From an uncultured Saprospiraceae bacterium (lineage in GTDB: Bacteria > Bacteroidota > Bacteroidia > Chitinophagales > Saprospiraceae): a stretch of DNA of 64,000 nucleotides. Of the stretch, positions 27,762 through 35,937 are shown piece after piece (positions within the stretch are counted from its first letter, which is position 1; the number at the start of each line of letters is the position of its first letter). The stretch lies in contig CALDYJ010000108.1 of assembly GCA_937941095.1 (NCBI GenBank), positions 1 to 64,000 of the forward strand. Reading direction: 5' to 3'. Both the position numbers and the translations under genes were made by a program. Below the pieces are notes generated by a model. That model did no database searches. It saw nothing but the letters and a program-made list of their open reading frames with translations, and was not told the origin of the DNA.

Positions 27762-28307
27762 ATGTCAACAATAGAATTCTATAACAAGTTTACTGCGCTA
27801 AATGCCATCATGCATTCATTTGCTTACAAGCTCACCAAAAACGTTGAAGACTCAAGAGACTTGTTTCAAGAAACAATGTTTAGAGCATTAAAAAACAAAG
27901 ACAAATTCAGAGCAGGAACCAACTTCAAAGCTTGGATGCTTACTATAATGAAAAACATTTTCATTAATGATTACAGAAAAAAAATGAAGGCTAACACCAT
28001 CATGGACTCTACCGATAACAATTACTACATTAATTCAGGCAAAAACAGCATTAATAACCTGGGAGAATCCAATATCATGTTTGATGAACTCACCAAAATG
28101 GTTGAAGAGCTATCTGATGACATCAAGATTCCGTTCCTAATGCATTACAAAGGCTACAAATACCAAGAAATTGCAGAGCATCTTGATTTGCCTTTAGGTA
28201 CAGTAAAAAGCCGAATATTTTTTGCCAGAAAGGAATTGAAATCAAAAATTGAAAAGCGCTATTCAAGTTTAAATGACGCAAGGGCTTTTGCTTTCTCCAA
28301 AAATTAA
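27762..28307 (+). CDS. ECF-type RNA polymerase sigma factor
   Basis: This 181-residue sigma-70 family protein has region 2 (AYKLTKNVEDSRDLFQETMFRALKNKDKFRAGTNFKAWMLTIMKNIFINDYRK) and region 4 (KMVEELSDDIKIPFLMHYKGYKYQEIAEHLDLPLGTVKSRIFFARKEL), joined by an Asn/Ser-rich linker, without region 3, as in ECF factors. No anti-sigma gene is adjacent, so it may be controlled at the promoter, where a pair of direct repeats is seen, or it may act as a constitutive alternative factor. It precedes mutY by 30 bases. Confidence 0.9.
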   Translation: MSTIEFYNKFTALNAIMHSFAYKLTKNVEDSRDLFQETMFRALKNKDKFRAGTNFKAWMLTIMKNIFINDYRKKMKANTIMDSTDNNYYINSGKNSINNLGESNIMFDELTKMVEELSDDIKIPFLMHYKGYKYQEIAEHLDLPLGTVKSRIFFARKELKSKIEKRYSSLNDARAFAFSKN

Positions 28308-28337
28308 TCTGCTCGAATTCATACCTTTAGATTCTTT

Positions 28338-29399
28338 ATGAAAAAATCTAAAGCATTTCATTCAGCCTTGCTCAATTGGTACAACCCAGCGGAGAGACCC
28401 CTTCCTTGGAAAGGAATAAAAAATCCTTACAAGATTTGGGTTAGTGAAATAATTCTTCAACAAACAAGAGCCGAACAAGCCATTCCATATTATCATAATT
28501 TCATAGCTGCTTTCCCTAATGTTGAAGCGCTTGCGAAGGCTCCCTTAGACAAGGTTCTAAAAACATGGGAAGGTTTGGGGTATTATTCAAGAGCTAGAAA
28601 TATGCACGCTGCTGCTTCCGATATAACAAGCAAGCACAAAGGTAAACTACCTGCTTCTTATTCACAATTACTTAACCTTAAAGGCATTGGGCCATATACA
28701 GCTGCAGCCATTGCTTCTTTTGCTTTTGACCTGCCGCACGCAGTGCTCGATGGGAATGTCTACAGAGTTTTATCAAGGTATTTTAACATTGCATCTCCAA
28801 TCAATGAATCAAAATCTAAAAAAGAATTTCTTAATTATTTAAACAAGGTATTCGCGCCAAAAAAAGCTGCTTTATTCAACCAAGCAATAATGGATTTTGG
28901 CGCCACCGTGTGCACACCCAAAAAACCATTTTGCAGCACTTGTCCATTTTCAAATGATTGCCTTGCCCTTAAATTAGGACAGGTAAATGAACTGCCTAAA
29001 AAAACGAAAAAGCACGTAAAAAAGGATCGTTATTTTCATTATCTATTGGTTCAAAACAAGGAAGAACTTTTAATTCAAAAAAGAACCGGTAAAGACATAT
29101 GGCAAGGTCTTTTTCAACTTCCTCTCATTGAAACTTCTCTTGATGCACACACTGATTACCTTGAAGCTTCTTTTCAGAAGCAGTTTAAAACCAAGACCCT
29201 TATAAAACTTTCAAAACTGGAAGAAAGGACAAGTGTTTTAAGTCACCAAAACATAAGAACTGTCTTTTGGCAAGCTGAATTAGACAGAAAACCAAAGCAT
29301 TCTTTAAGAGAAGCGCTTTGGATTAAGAAAAATGATTTGAGTACCTTTGCCTTTCCCAAAATGTTTGATTTGTTTTTCAAACAATTTTCATTAATTTAG
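28338..29399 (+). CDS. mutY: A/G-specific adenine DNA glycosylase
   Basis: This 353-residue enzyme removes adenine paired with 8-oxoguanine. It has the catalytic Glu in SEIILQQTRAEQ, the helix-hairpin-helix LKGIGPYTAAAIASFAF with the catalytic Asp in VLDGNVYRVLSRY, and the 4Fe-4S cluster Cys-X6-Cys-X2-Cys-X5-Cys (CTPKKPFCSTCPFSNDC). The C-terminal NUDIX-like domain that recognises 8-oxoguanine is present (VQNKEELLIQKRTGKDIWQGLFQLP). The order mutY-ssb-gldE-gldD is conserved in gliding Bacteroidota. Confidence 0.95.
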   Translation: MKKSKAFHSALLNWYNPAERPLPWKGIKNPYKIWVSEIILQQTRAEQAIPYYHNFIAAFPNVEALAKAPLDKVLKTWEGLGYYSRARNMHAAASDITSKHKGKLPASYSQLLNLKGIGPYTAAAIASFAFDLPHAVLDGNVYRVLSRYFNIASPINESKSKKEFLNYLNKVFAPKKAALFNQAIMDFGATVCTPKKPFCSTCPFSNDCLALKLGQVNELPKKTKKHVKKDRYFHYLLVQNKEELLIQKRTGKDIWQGLFQLPLIETSLDAHTDYLEASFQKQFKTKTLIKLSKLEERTSVLSHQNIRTVFWQAELDRKPKHSLREALWIKKNDLSTFAFPKMFDLFFKQFSLI

Positions 29400-29423
29400 A
29401 ATGATATAAATAGTAGAATTATT

Positions 29424-29861
29424 ATGGTTAATAAAGTGACATTGATCGGCAACTTAGGAAGAGATGTAGAAATGAGGCGTCTTGAAAATGGAAGTGCTGT
29501 GGCAAAATTTTCTGTAGCTACTAATGAATCCTATAAAGATAAAAATAACGAATGGCAAACTTTAACCGAGTGGCATGATGTTATTTGTTGGAGAGCATTA
29601 GCCGAACGAGCAGAGTCTCAATTGAGCAAGGGCAAGCTAGTTTACATTGAAGGAAAGCTCACTCATCGTAAATTTAAAGACAAAGAGGGCATAGATCGTT
29701 ATAAAACAGAAGTTGTTGCTGGGACTTTTAGATTACTAGAAAGAAGAGAGGCTCAAAATTTTGCAGATGGCCAAAGACAGGAAAACAATGCCGTTCCTAG
29801 TCCAAAAACCACTCAAAACGAGCTCAAACAAGCAGAAGATGGTGATGATCTTCCGTTTTAG
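29424..29861 (+). CDS. ssb: Single-stranded DNA-binding protein
   Basis: This 145-residue OB-fold protein coats single-stranded DNA during replication and repair. The N-terminus NKVTLIGNLGRDVEMRRLENGSAVAKFSVATNESY and the WHDVICW core are typical. A short disordered linker leads to the acidic tail DDLPF, the usual partner-docking tip. It sits 24 bases after mutY and 66 before gldE. Confidence 0.95.
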   Translation: MVNKVTLIGNLGRDVEMRRLENGSAVAKFSVATNESYKDKNNEWQTLTEWHDVICWRALAERAESQLSKGKLVYIEGKLTHRKFKDKEGIDRYKTEVVAGTFRLLERREAQNFADGQRQENNAVPSPKTTQNELKQAEDGDDLPF

Positions 29862-29927
29862 GCAAGATTTTAGCTGCAACTTAATTATAAACTAATTCGT
29901 TTTAGATTTTAACTAACATAGTGATAT

Positions 29928-31358
29928 TTGGAACCTGAACCCGATAGTCCGGATTTATTTTACTCCTGCATATTTGCATTTCTACCCTTAACTGTATTCA
30001 CAACAGCGACTACAGTACTTCTTTTCGTATTGATTTTCTTGATTTTTTGTTCTGCTGTGATTTCAAGTTCAGAAGTAGCCTATTTCTCCTTAGGTCCAGC
30101 TGACATCAAAGCTTTAAAAACCGAAGACAACGAGAAAACTTCCAAAAGAATCCTTTCTCTTTTAAGCAATCGAAAGTATTTACTTGCGACTATTTTAATT
30201 GGAAACAACTTGATCAATGTTGCCATTATTTTGGTTTCTGAAAATTTAGTGAATAAATTTTTTCCGGAAAGTTTTTTTACAAAAGCAGGAATGAGCCTTG
30301 CTAGTTTGCCTGTGCTCGATTTTTTTACTGCTGGTACTTGGTCTGGCTTCGTTGACATTATTATTACTGTTGGTCTTGTCACTTTTATTCTTGTTTTATT
30401 CGGAGAGGTAACGCCAAAAGTTTATGCTAAGATCAATAACATGAGCATAGCCAAAAAAACAAGTCGTTTATTGACCATCCTAGGTAGTTTGTTTTACCCT
30501 TTAAGTGGAGTGCTTGTGAACGGAACAGACTTTATAGAAAAAAGGCTTTTGTCTAAATCTAAAAACTCTACTACTTCGATGGAAGAGTTTGATGAAGCAA
30601 TAGCTTTAGCCGTTGGCGATGAAAAACTTGCTGAAGAAGATAAAGGCATACTAAAAGGCATCATAAAATTTGGAGATGTTCCTGTTAAACAAGTTATGAA
30701 ATCCCGGGTTGATGTTGTCGCTGTTGATTTTAGAGAAAAATACATCGATCTGTTACGAGTAATCAACGATTCTGGTTATTCTAGAATCCCGGTAATCGAT
30801 GAAGAATTTGACAATGTAACAGGGATCCTATACGTAAAAGACTTACTCGGTCATTTAGAAAAAGGAAATGAATTTGAATGGCAAGAACTGATTCGAACAA
30901 ATGTTTTTTATGTTCCTGAAGCTAAAAAGTTGGATGATCTTTTGAAAGAGTTTCAAACTCAAAAACAACATATGGCTATTGTTGTTGATGAATATGGTGG
31001 TTCTGCGGGCATCGTCACCTTAGAAGATGTCTTGGAAGAAATCATTGGTGACATCAAGGATGAGTTTGATCAGGATTCAGAAGTAGAATACAGAAAAGTA
31101 GATCATCGTAATTATGTTTTTGAAGGGAAAACATTACTGAATGATGTCTTCAGAATAATTGGTGCTACTGCTGAAAAATTTGATGGAATCAGAGGTGATG
31201 CCGATTCACTTGCAGGCTTGGTTCTTGAAATTGTAGGTACGATTCCAAAATCGGGAGAGGTCTTTGAATTTTCTGGATATAATTTTAAAATTGTCACTGT
31301 TAATAAAAAGCGAATAGAGCAGATTTTAATCACTTTACCAGACACTACTGATGAATAA
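29928..31358 (+). CDS. gldE: Gliding motility-associated protein GldE (CNNM/CorC-like)
   Basis: This 476-residue membrane protein has an N-terminal CNNM/DUF21 transmembrane domain (about 20-205), paired CBS domains (about 225-345, VKQVMKSRVDVVAV and AIVVDEYGGSAGIVTLEDVLEEI) and a C-terminal CorC/HlyC domain. In gliding Bacteroidota this paralogue is GldE, linked to gliding and type IX secretion with GldD. The start is TTG at 29928: the resulting MEPEPDSPD N-terminus resembles GldE proteins, and no ATG gives a better one. Its last 8 bases overlap gldD. Confidence 0.88.
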   Translation: MEPEPDSPDLFYSCIFAFLPLTVFTTATTVLLFVLIFLIFCSAVISSSEVAYFSLGPADIKALKTEDNEKTSKRILSLLSNRKYLLATILIGNNLINVAIILVSENLVNKFFPESFFTKAGMSLASLPVLDFFTAGTWSGFVDIIITVGLVTFILVLFGEVTPKVYAKINNMSIAKKTSRLLTILGSLFYPLSGVLVNGTDFIEKRLLSKSKNSTTSMEEFDEAIALAVGDEKLAEEDKGILKGIIKFGDVPVKQVMKSRVDVVAVDFREKYIDLLRVINDSGYSRIPVIDEEFDNVTGILYVKDLLGHLEKGNEFEWQELIRTNVFYVPEAKKLDDLLKEFQTQKQHMAIVVDEYGGSAGIVTLEDVLEEIIGDIKDEFDQDSEVEYRKVDHRNYVFEGKTLLNDVFRIIGATAEKFDGIRGDADSLAGLVLEIVGTIPKSGEVFEFSGYNFKIVTVNKKRIEQILITLPDTTDE

Positions 31359-31944
31359 ACTTCTCCTTGCTATTTCAATTATGTTCTTTTTTGCTTGTTC
31401 TGACAATGACATCTTATTAAGTCCTAAACCAAGAGCTTATCCTAAAATCGAATTCCCTGATCGCAAGCTAAGGGCATTCGATACAGATTTCTGTCCTTTT
31501 TCTTTTCAGTATCCTGACTACAACAAGTTAATTAAAGACACCCTTTTCTTTAACCGATTGCCCGAAAACGAATGTTGGTTTGATTTAAATTGTACTCACT
31601 TGAATTCCTTTTTGCATTGCAGTTATTACCCTATTGATGCTAGCAATACGCTTGACAAAATGATCACTGATGCTTTTACACTTTCTAACAAACACAACAT
31701 TAAAGCGAATTACATTGACGAGTTCCCTATCAAAAAAGAAGGTGATGTCTATGGATACATTTTTGACATTGAGGGAGACGTTGCATCGCCGTTTCAATTT
31801 TATTTAACGGATAGTACACAACATTTTTTACGTGGATCATTGTACATAAAAGCAAAAGCCAGACCTGATAGTCTGGCTCCTGTTTTTGATTTTTTAAAAG
31901 AAGACATCATGAAGATGATTGATACTTTTAAATGGGAAAAGTAA
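31351..31944 (+). CDS. gldD: Gliding motility lipoprotein GldD
   Basis: This 197-residue lipoprotein has its lipobox cysteine at residue 16 (MFFFAC). The sequence PKPRAYPKIEFPDRKLRAF, followed by PFSFQYP, ASPFQFYLTDSTQHFLRGSLYI and a C-terminal DSLAPVFDFLKEDI, matches GldD closely. GldD is required for gliding and proper type IX secretion in Flavobacterium, with an unresolved molecular role. It overlaps gldE by 8 bases, implying translational coupling. Confidence 0.93.
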   Translation: MNKLLLAISIMFFFACSDNDILLSPKPRAYPKIEFPDRKLRAFDTDFCPFSFQYPDYNKLIKDTLFFNRLPENECWFDLNCTHLNSFLHCSYYPIDASNTLDKMITDAFTLSNKHNIKANYIDEFPIKKEGDVYGYIFDIEGDVASPFQFYLTDSTQHFLRGSLYIKAKARPDSLAPVFDFLKEDIMKMIDTFKWEK

Positions 31945-31971
31945 CTCCCTTTTTATCATAAACGGAATGAA

Positions 31972-33051
31972 TTACTTCCCTGCTTTTACAGGCTTACCCG
32001 CTTCTTCTGCATTATCAGAAGGCATATCTTCTGCATTTTCTCTTTGACCGACACCTGTTATTTTTTGCTTAATCAAGCCTTCAACTTCTTTTGCGAGCTC
32101 AGGGTTGTCTAAGAAAAACTGTTTCGCTGCTTCTCTTCCTTGAGCAATTTTTGCTCCTCCATAGCTATACCAGGATCCACTTTTTTGCACGATCTCGTGC
32201 TCAACACCTATGTCTACTGTTTCGCCAGCTTTGGAAATTCCTTCTCCGTACATTATATCAAACTCTGCAATTCTAAATGGTGGCGCAAGTTTGTTTTTGA
32301 CAACTTTGACCTTCACATGATTGCCCATTACATTCCCTTCTTTGTCTTTTATTGCTGCTCCTGATCTTCTTATGTCTAATCTGATGGATGCATAAAACTT
32401 TAAAGCATTTCCTCCGGTAGTTGTTTCTGGATTACCGAACATTACCCCAATCTTTTCTCTTAGCTGATTGATGAACACACAACAACATCCAGTCTTTCCA
32501 ATCGCTCCAGTAAGTTTTCTCATGGCTTGAGACATCAGTCTAGCTTGGAGTCCCATTTTAGAATCTCCCATTTCTCCTTCTATCTCTGCTCTTGGAACTA
32601 ATGCTGCTACAGAATCAATTACGATGATGTCAATTGCACTCGACCTGATTAAATTTTCTGCAATTTCTAAAGCTTGTTCTCCATTGTCAGGCTGAGAAAT
32701 CAATAAATTTTCTGTGTCTACTCCTAATGCTTCAGCGTAAGAACGGTCAAATGCGTGTTCTGCATCTATGAACGCTGCTATACCTCCTTGTTTCTGGCAA
32801 GAAGCAATCGCGTGAATAGCGAGAGTTGTTTTACCAGAAGATTCTGGTCCATAAATTTCTATGACCCTCCCTCTAGGTAAGCCATTTATTCCTAAGGCTA
32901 TATCTAAGCCTAAAGAGCCTGTTGAAATAGATTCAACATCGATGATTTTTTTATCACCTAATTTCATTACAACACCTTTTCCGTAAGACTTTTCTAGCCT
33001 ATCTACGGTAAGCTTAAGTGCTTTTAGCTTTTCGTCTCTTTCTTTTGACAT
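31972..33051 (-). CDS. recA: Recombinase RecA
   Basis: This 359-residue protein is the strand-exchange ATPase. The Walker A motif GPESSGKTT, Walker [13 protein letters not shown], the MAW-like [14 protein letters not shown] region and [21 protein letters not shown] are present at family positions. The C-terminal tail is short and mixed in charge. It has its own promoter at 33112-33142 and a leader of about 55 bases. No LexA-type operator was recognised. Confidence 0.97.
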   Translation of the reverse strand: MSKERDEKLKALKLTVDRLEKSYGKGVVMKLGDKKIIDVESISTGSLGLDIALGINGLPRGRVIEIYGPESSGKTTLAIHAIASCQKQGGIAAFIDAEHAFDRSYAEALGVDTENLLISQPDNGEQALEIAENLIRSSAIDIIVIDSVAALVPRAEIEGEMGDSKMGLQARLMSQAMRKLTGAIGKTGCCCVFINQLREKIGVMFGNPETTTGGNALKFYASIRLDIRRSGAAIKDKEGNVMGNHVKVKVVKNKLAPPFRIAEFDIMYGEGISKAGETVDIGVEHEIVQKSGSWYSYGGAKIAQGREAAKQFFLDNPELAKEVEGLIKQKITGVGQRENAEDMPSDNAEEAGKPVKAGK

Positions 33052-33111
33052 GAACTTTTAGTTTAATTTGATTTAAGATTTAGTTTTCAAACTTTTTGTT
33101 TTATATATACA

Positions 33112-33142
33112 CAAATATAAATAATTTGTTTCCTAATTCAAA
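33112..33142 (-). promoter_or_regulatory. Promoter of recA
   Basis: On the minus strand, TTTG (33139-33142), a 19-base spacer and TATATTTG (33112-33119) form a full Bacteroidota promoter 61 bases before the recA start. Confidence 0.7.
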
Positions 33143-33181
33143 TTAAATTTGTTACTAATGTTTAATTTTCTTACTTGACAT

Positions 33182-33224
33182 AAAAAAACCCACTGCTGAA
33201 TAACAGCAGTGGGCATTTTTTTTT
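33182..33224 (-). terminator. Bidirectional rho-independent terminator
   Basis: The stem CCCACTGCTG (33189-33198) and its exact complement (33204-33213) enclose an AATAA loop, flanked by seven A on the left and nine T on the right. On the minus strand it lies just after the 76-residue protein gene at 33237 and insulates recA from it. It would also stop plus-strand transcription. Confidence 0.9.
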
Positions 33225-33236
33225 GTTTATCAAAGA

Positions 33237-33467
33237 CTAAGCTATAACTGGTGATTGAGCACTATACTTCAATATCTTGTTCAAACAATTTGTTGAAGGG
33301 CTAAATGTCGCTTTTGGAAGTGCTTTGTAAGCTTCATAGATCTCTATGTACGCTTCTTTCAACATCCAATCTTCAGAAAGTGCCTTTTTTATAGCAGCTT
33401 TTTCGACAGTTGTAGATTCTTTGTAAACAAACCTTAAAAGGTCATTTTGTGTAAAGACTTGCTTCAT
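33237..33467 (-). CDS. Small conserved-looking hypothetical protein
   Basis: The 76 residues begin MKQVFTQNDLLRFVYKESTTVEKAAIKKAL and end in SPSTNCLNKILKYS. Similar short proteins (a TxNDLxRFxYxE start, helical middle, SPS...ILxYA end) are, from general knowledge, common in Bacteroidota, without assigned function. It is cytoplasmic and helical, reminiscent of the N-terminal part of anti-sigma-like proteins, but no metal motif is present. It is a single gene ended by a strong terminator. Confidence 0.7.
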   Translation of the reverse strand: MKQVFTQNDLLRFVYKESTTVEKAAIKKALSEDWMLKEAYIEIYEAYKALPKATFSPSTNCLNKILKYSAQSPVIA

Positions 33468-33543
33468 GCAGTGATATTTGGTTATAAATAATATACCCTA
33501 TAAACCACCTGCCATCTATTTTTATTGTCTAGGCAATTAAGTA

Positions 33544-33972
33544 TTATTCAACCCGGTGCCACTTTTGGGAGCGCCCTAAAGCTGAAATCCCTATATATCC
33601 CCTCAAAACAAGTGTATCATTTCCTTCCATCCAAATGCTACATTTGTATTCTTTTCCATTTTCAGGATCTAAAATTTTTCCATAACTCCAATAATCCTTA
33701 TAGACTTGAAGGTCTTTTAAAATTTGCATTCCTTTAATCTTTTGGCCTTTTTTCTCCCCTTTACAATTAGTACACTTCGTGTCTTCAGGCTCTAACAATA
33801 GCTTCATCACTGTTCCATAATACTTATTGTCTTCTTTTTTTATGATTTCAACATGGGATTTTGCTTCTCCTGTTACGTCATCTATTGTCTTCCACAATCC
33901 ACTTATGTCAGCTTGGCCATTTGCCGAAAGGCATAAAGAAAGAAACATCAAGATTAAAATTACTTTATTCAT
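33544..33972 (-). CDS. DUF2147 secreted protein
   Basis: The protein has about 142 residues with a signal peptide (MNKVILILMFLSLCLSANGQ). The mature part matches DUF2147: DISGLWKTIDDVTGEAKSHVEI, YYGTVMKLL, a CTNCKG pair and an ending in LGRSQKWHRV. These small beta-barrel-like periplasmic proteins have no firmly established function. The ATG at 33972 is preferred; a longer frame from 34011 would overlap rlmN and precede the signal peptide. Confidence 0.82.
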   Translation of the reverse strand: MNKVILILMFLSLCLSANGQADISGLWKTIDDVTGEAKSHVEIIKKEDNKYYGTVMKLLLEPEDTKCTNCKGEKKGQKIKGMQILKDLQVYKDYWSYGKILDPENGKEYKCSIWMEGNDTLVLRGYIGISALGRSQKWHRVE

Positions 33973-33976
33973 CTTA

Positions 33977-35065
33977 TTAATTTTTATTTGCAAGTTGACC
34001 ACATGCTGCATCTATGTCTTTACCTCTGCTTCTTCTCAGCGTAACCATGGTTCCCTTGTCTCTTAAACGTTTAGCAAAGATATTGATTTTATCTTCATCT
34101 GATTTTACATAAGATACATTGTCTATGGGATTGTATTCTATAATGTTAACCGTTACTGGAAAAATAGAACACAATTTGCTCAATTGATCTGCATCATCGA
34201 GACCGTCATTGAAATGTTGAAAAGCTATGTACTCGTAGCTTATTTTTGTATGATTAATTTGATGGAAATACTTTAGTGCCTCCATCAAGGACGCCAGGTC
34301 GTTTTGATCGTTGATTGGCATGATTTCACTTCTCTTAATATCATCAGCAGCATGCAACGACAATGCTAAATTTATCTTGAGGCCTTCTTCTGCTAACTTG
34401 TAAATCATTTTTGATATCCCTACTGTACTTACCGTTATTCTTCTCGGTGACATCCCTAATCCTTCTTCCGAACTTATTTTCCTTATGCTTCCGATCATGT
34501 TTTTGTAATTAAGCAAAGGTTCTCCCATGCCCATATAAACAATATTGGTTAAGCCAAAACCAAATACCTTTTGACATTCTCTGTCAACAGCAACCACCTG
34601 ATCATAAATTTCTGAGACTTCTAAATTGCGCATTCTTTTCATTTGACCGGTTGCACAAAATTTACAACTCAAGCTACAGCCTACTTGAGAACTGACGCAT
34701 ACCGTAAAGCGCTTATCTTTTTCAACTGGTATCAAGACTGACTCTATCAGGTTACCATCTTGGAGCTTAAACCTAAACTTAATTGTTCCATCTATGCTTC
34801 TCTGTATTTTGTCGGCAACTATCCCTTCTAGAAAAAAGACTTCTTCGAGTTGCGACCTAAAGGAAACAGAAAGATTGGTCATCTCTTCAAAAGAACAAGC
34901 GCCTTTTTTCCACAACCACTCATAAATTTGTTTAGCTCTAAATTTCTTTTGCCCGAGAGCTTCAACCTCTTTTATAAGTTCTTCTTTGTCTAATTTTCTA
35001 ATGTTAATCTTATCCAATCTATTCTTTATTTTTACTGTCCATCCAAATGGTAACTGGCCCATCAT
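33977..35065 (-). CDS. rlmN: Dual-specificity RNA methyltransferase RlmN
   Basis: This radical-SAM enzyme methylates C2 of A2503 in 23S rRNA and A37 in some tRNAs. The cluster motif CSLSCKFC (Cys-X3-Cys-X2-Cys), the motif MGMGEPLLNY and the catalytic C-terminal Cys in DAACGQL are visible. The annotated ATG lies inside the 3' end of dtd (47-base overlap). A TTG at 35017, right after the dtd stop, gives LDKINIRKLDKEEL, also a normal RlmN start, so the true start is unsettled. Confidence 0.93.
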   Translation of the reverse strand: MMGQLPFGWTVKIKNRLDKINIRKLDKEELIKEVEALGQKKFRAKQIYEWLWKKGACSFEEMTNLSVSFRSQLEEVFFLEGIVADKIQRSIDGTIKFRFKLQDGNLIESVLIPVEKDKRFTVCVSSQVGCSLSCKFCATGQMKRMRNLEVSEIYDQVVAVDRECQKVFGFGLTNIVYMGMGEPLLNYKNMIGSIRKISSEEGLGMSPRRITVSTVGISKMIYKLAEEGLKINLALSLHAADDIKRSEIMPINDQNDLASLMEALKYFHQINHTKISYEYIAFQHFNDGLDDADQLSKLCSIFPVTVNIIEYNPIDNVSYVKSDEDKINIFAKRLRDKGTMVTLRRSRGKDIDAACGQLANKN

Positions 35066-35471
35066 TTATTAAAGACACCTTCATGTCTGCTCCAAATATC
35101 CCTGTTCCAATTTTTTTACCAAGCTCATATTCCATTTGAGTTATAAAGGCTTCATACAAAGGTATTGCGATTTCTGGTTTTGCAGCACGAATATAGCTTG
35201 GCCGGTTCCCTTTTTTAGTACTCGCATGCAATGTGAACTGGCTAACAAGTAAAATTTCTCCATTTATATCTGAAACAGATTTATTCATGACCCCTTTCTC
35301 ATCATTGAATACCCTTAGTTTACATAGTTTTCTAGTAAGCCATTCTATGTCCTCTTTTTTGTCTTCATTAGTTATACCTAGTAAAACCAAGAGCCCTTTC
35401 TCTACACTTGACTTGATTTTACCTTCAATTTCTACTGAAGCCTCCTTTACTCTTTGTATCAGTACTCTCAT
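35019..35471 (-). CDS. dtd: D-aminoacyl-tRNA deacylase
   Basis: This 150-residue enzyme recycles D-aminoacyl-tRNA. Signatures are the N-terminal MRVLIQRVKEASV, the active-site SQFTLHASTKKGNRPSY and the cross-subunit motif, here NDGPVTIWMDS. It is followed by overlapping rlmN, and its 5' side faces the gene-free candidate origin region. Confidence 0.95.
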   Translation of the reverse strand: MRVLIQRVKEASVEIEGKIKSSVEKGLLVLLGITNEDKKEDIEWLTRKLCKLRVFNDEKGVMNKSVSDINGEILLVSQFTLHASTKKGNRPSYIRAAKPEIAIPLYEAFITQMEYELGKKIGTGIFGADMKVSLINDGPVTIWMDSKNKE

Positions 35472-35937
35472 CCTTAGTTATTAACATTGAAATGGTGAAT
35501 TAGTGTTTGTTTACCTTAGGTTTATCAACACTAATTTAAGTGTAATCAAATAACGAATGCTTATCCCCAGCTAAAAAGCAGGTAATGTTAATAAATTTGA
35601 GTTAAAGAGCTGTTAGTTTAGACTCAATAAGAAGAATAGATACTAACGTTGACTTATCAACACTCCTAAATGTTAAAATGTTGATAAATGGATTAGTTTT
35701 TTGACAATCAGTGTTTTAGTTGCACAATAGCTGTGTGGATAACTAGGGGTGCCCATGTTAGTAACTACAATCCAAACCTATTTGCCTCTTAATTTTCCAC
35801 TTACTAACACCACTGATGATGATGATAGATATTTATTTTTTAAAAAATCATAGTCATTATAGATATGACAGAAATGTGAATAAACTAAATAAACAAAATT
35901 TCAAAAAAATTATTACCATGTTGTAAATTGACATCAA
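35472..35937. other. oriC: Candidate chromosomal replication origin (DnaA-box cluster)
   Basis: This 466-base stretch lies between divergent dtd and ctaA. It has TTATCAACA at 35522-35530 and 35654-35662 on the plus strand and at 35679-35687 on the minus strand, the perfect DnaA box TTATCCACA at 35734-35742 (minus), and weaker matches TTATCCCCA (35561-35569) and TTATTAACA (35478-35486). A very AT-rich tract at about 35825-35870 could be the unwinding element. Two parS-like sites lie 4.3-4.7 kb away. The dnaA gene is not in the window, as is common when the origin and dnaA are separated. Confidence 0.6.
35654..35687. repeat. Inverted pair of DnaA-like boxes, intergenic copy
   Basis: TTATCAACACT on the left and its near mirror ATGTTGATAA on the right bracket an AT-rich core containing AATGTTA. 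A very similar 33-base unit lies at 36836-36868 inside ctaA. Confidence 0.6.

Noticed and set aside
29921-29930. GATATTTG resembling a -7 element at the gldE start
   Set aside because: It overlaps the only sensible start codon, so transcription could not begin downstream of it; gldE is more likely read from ssb.
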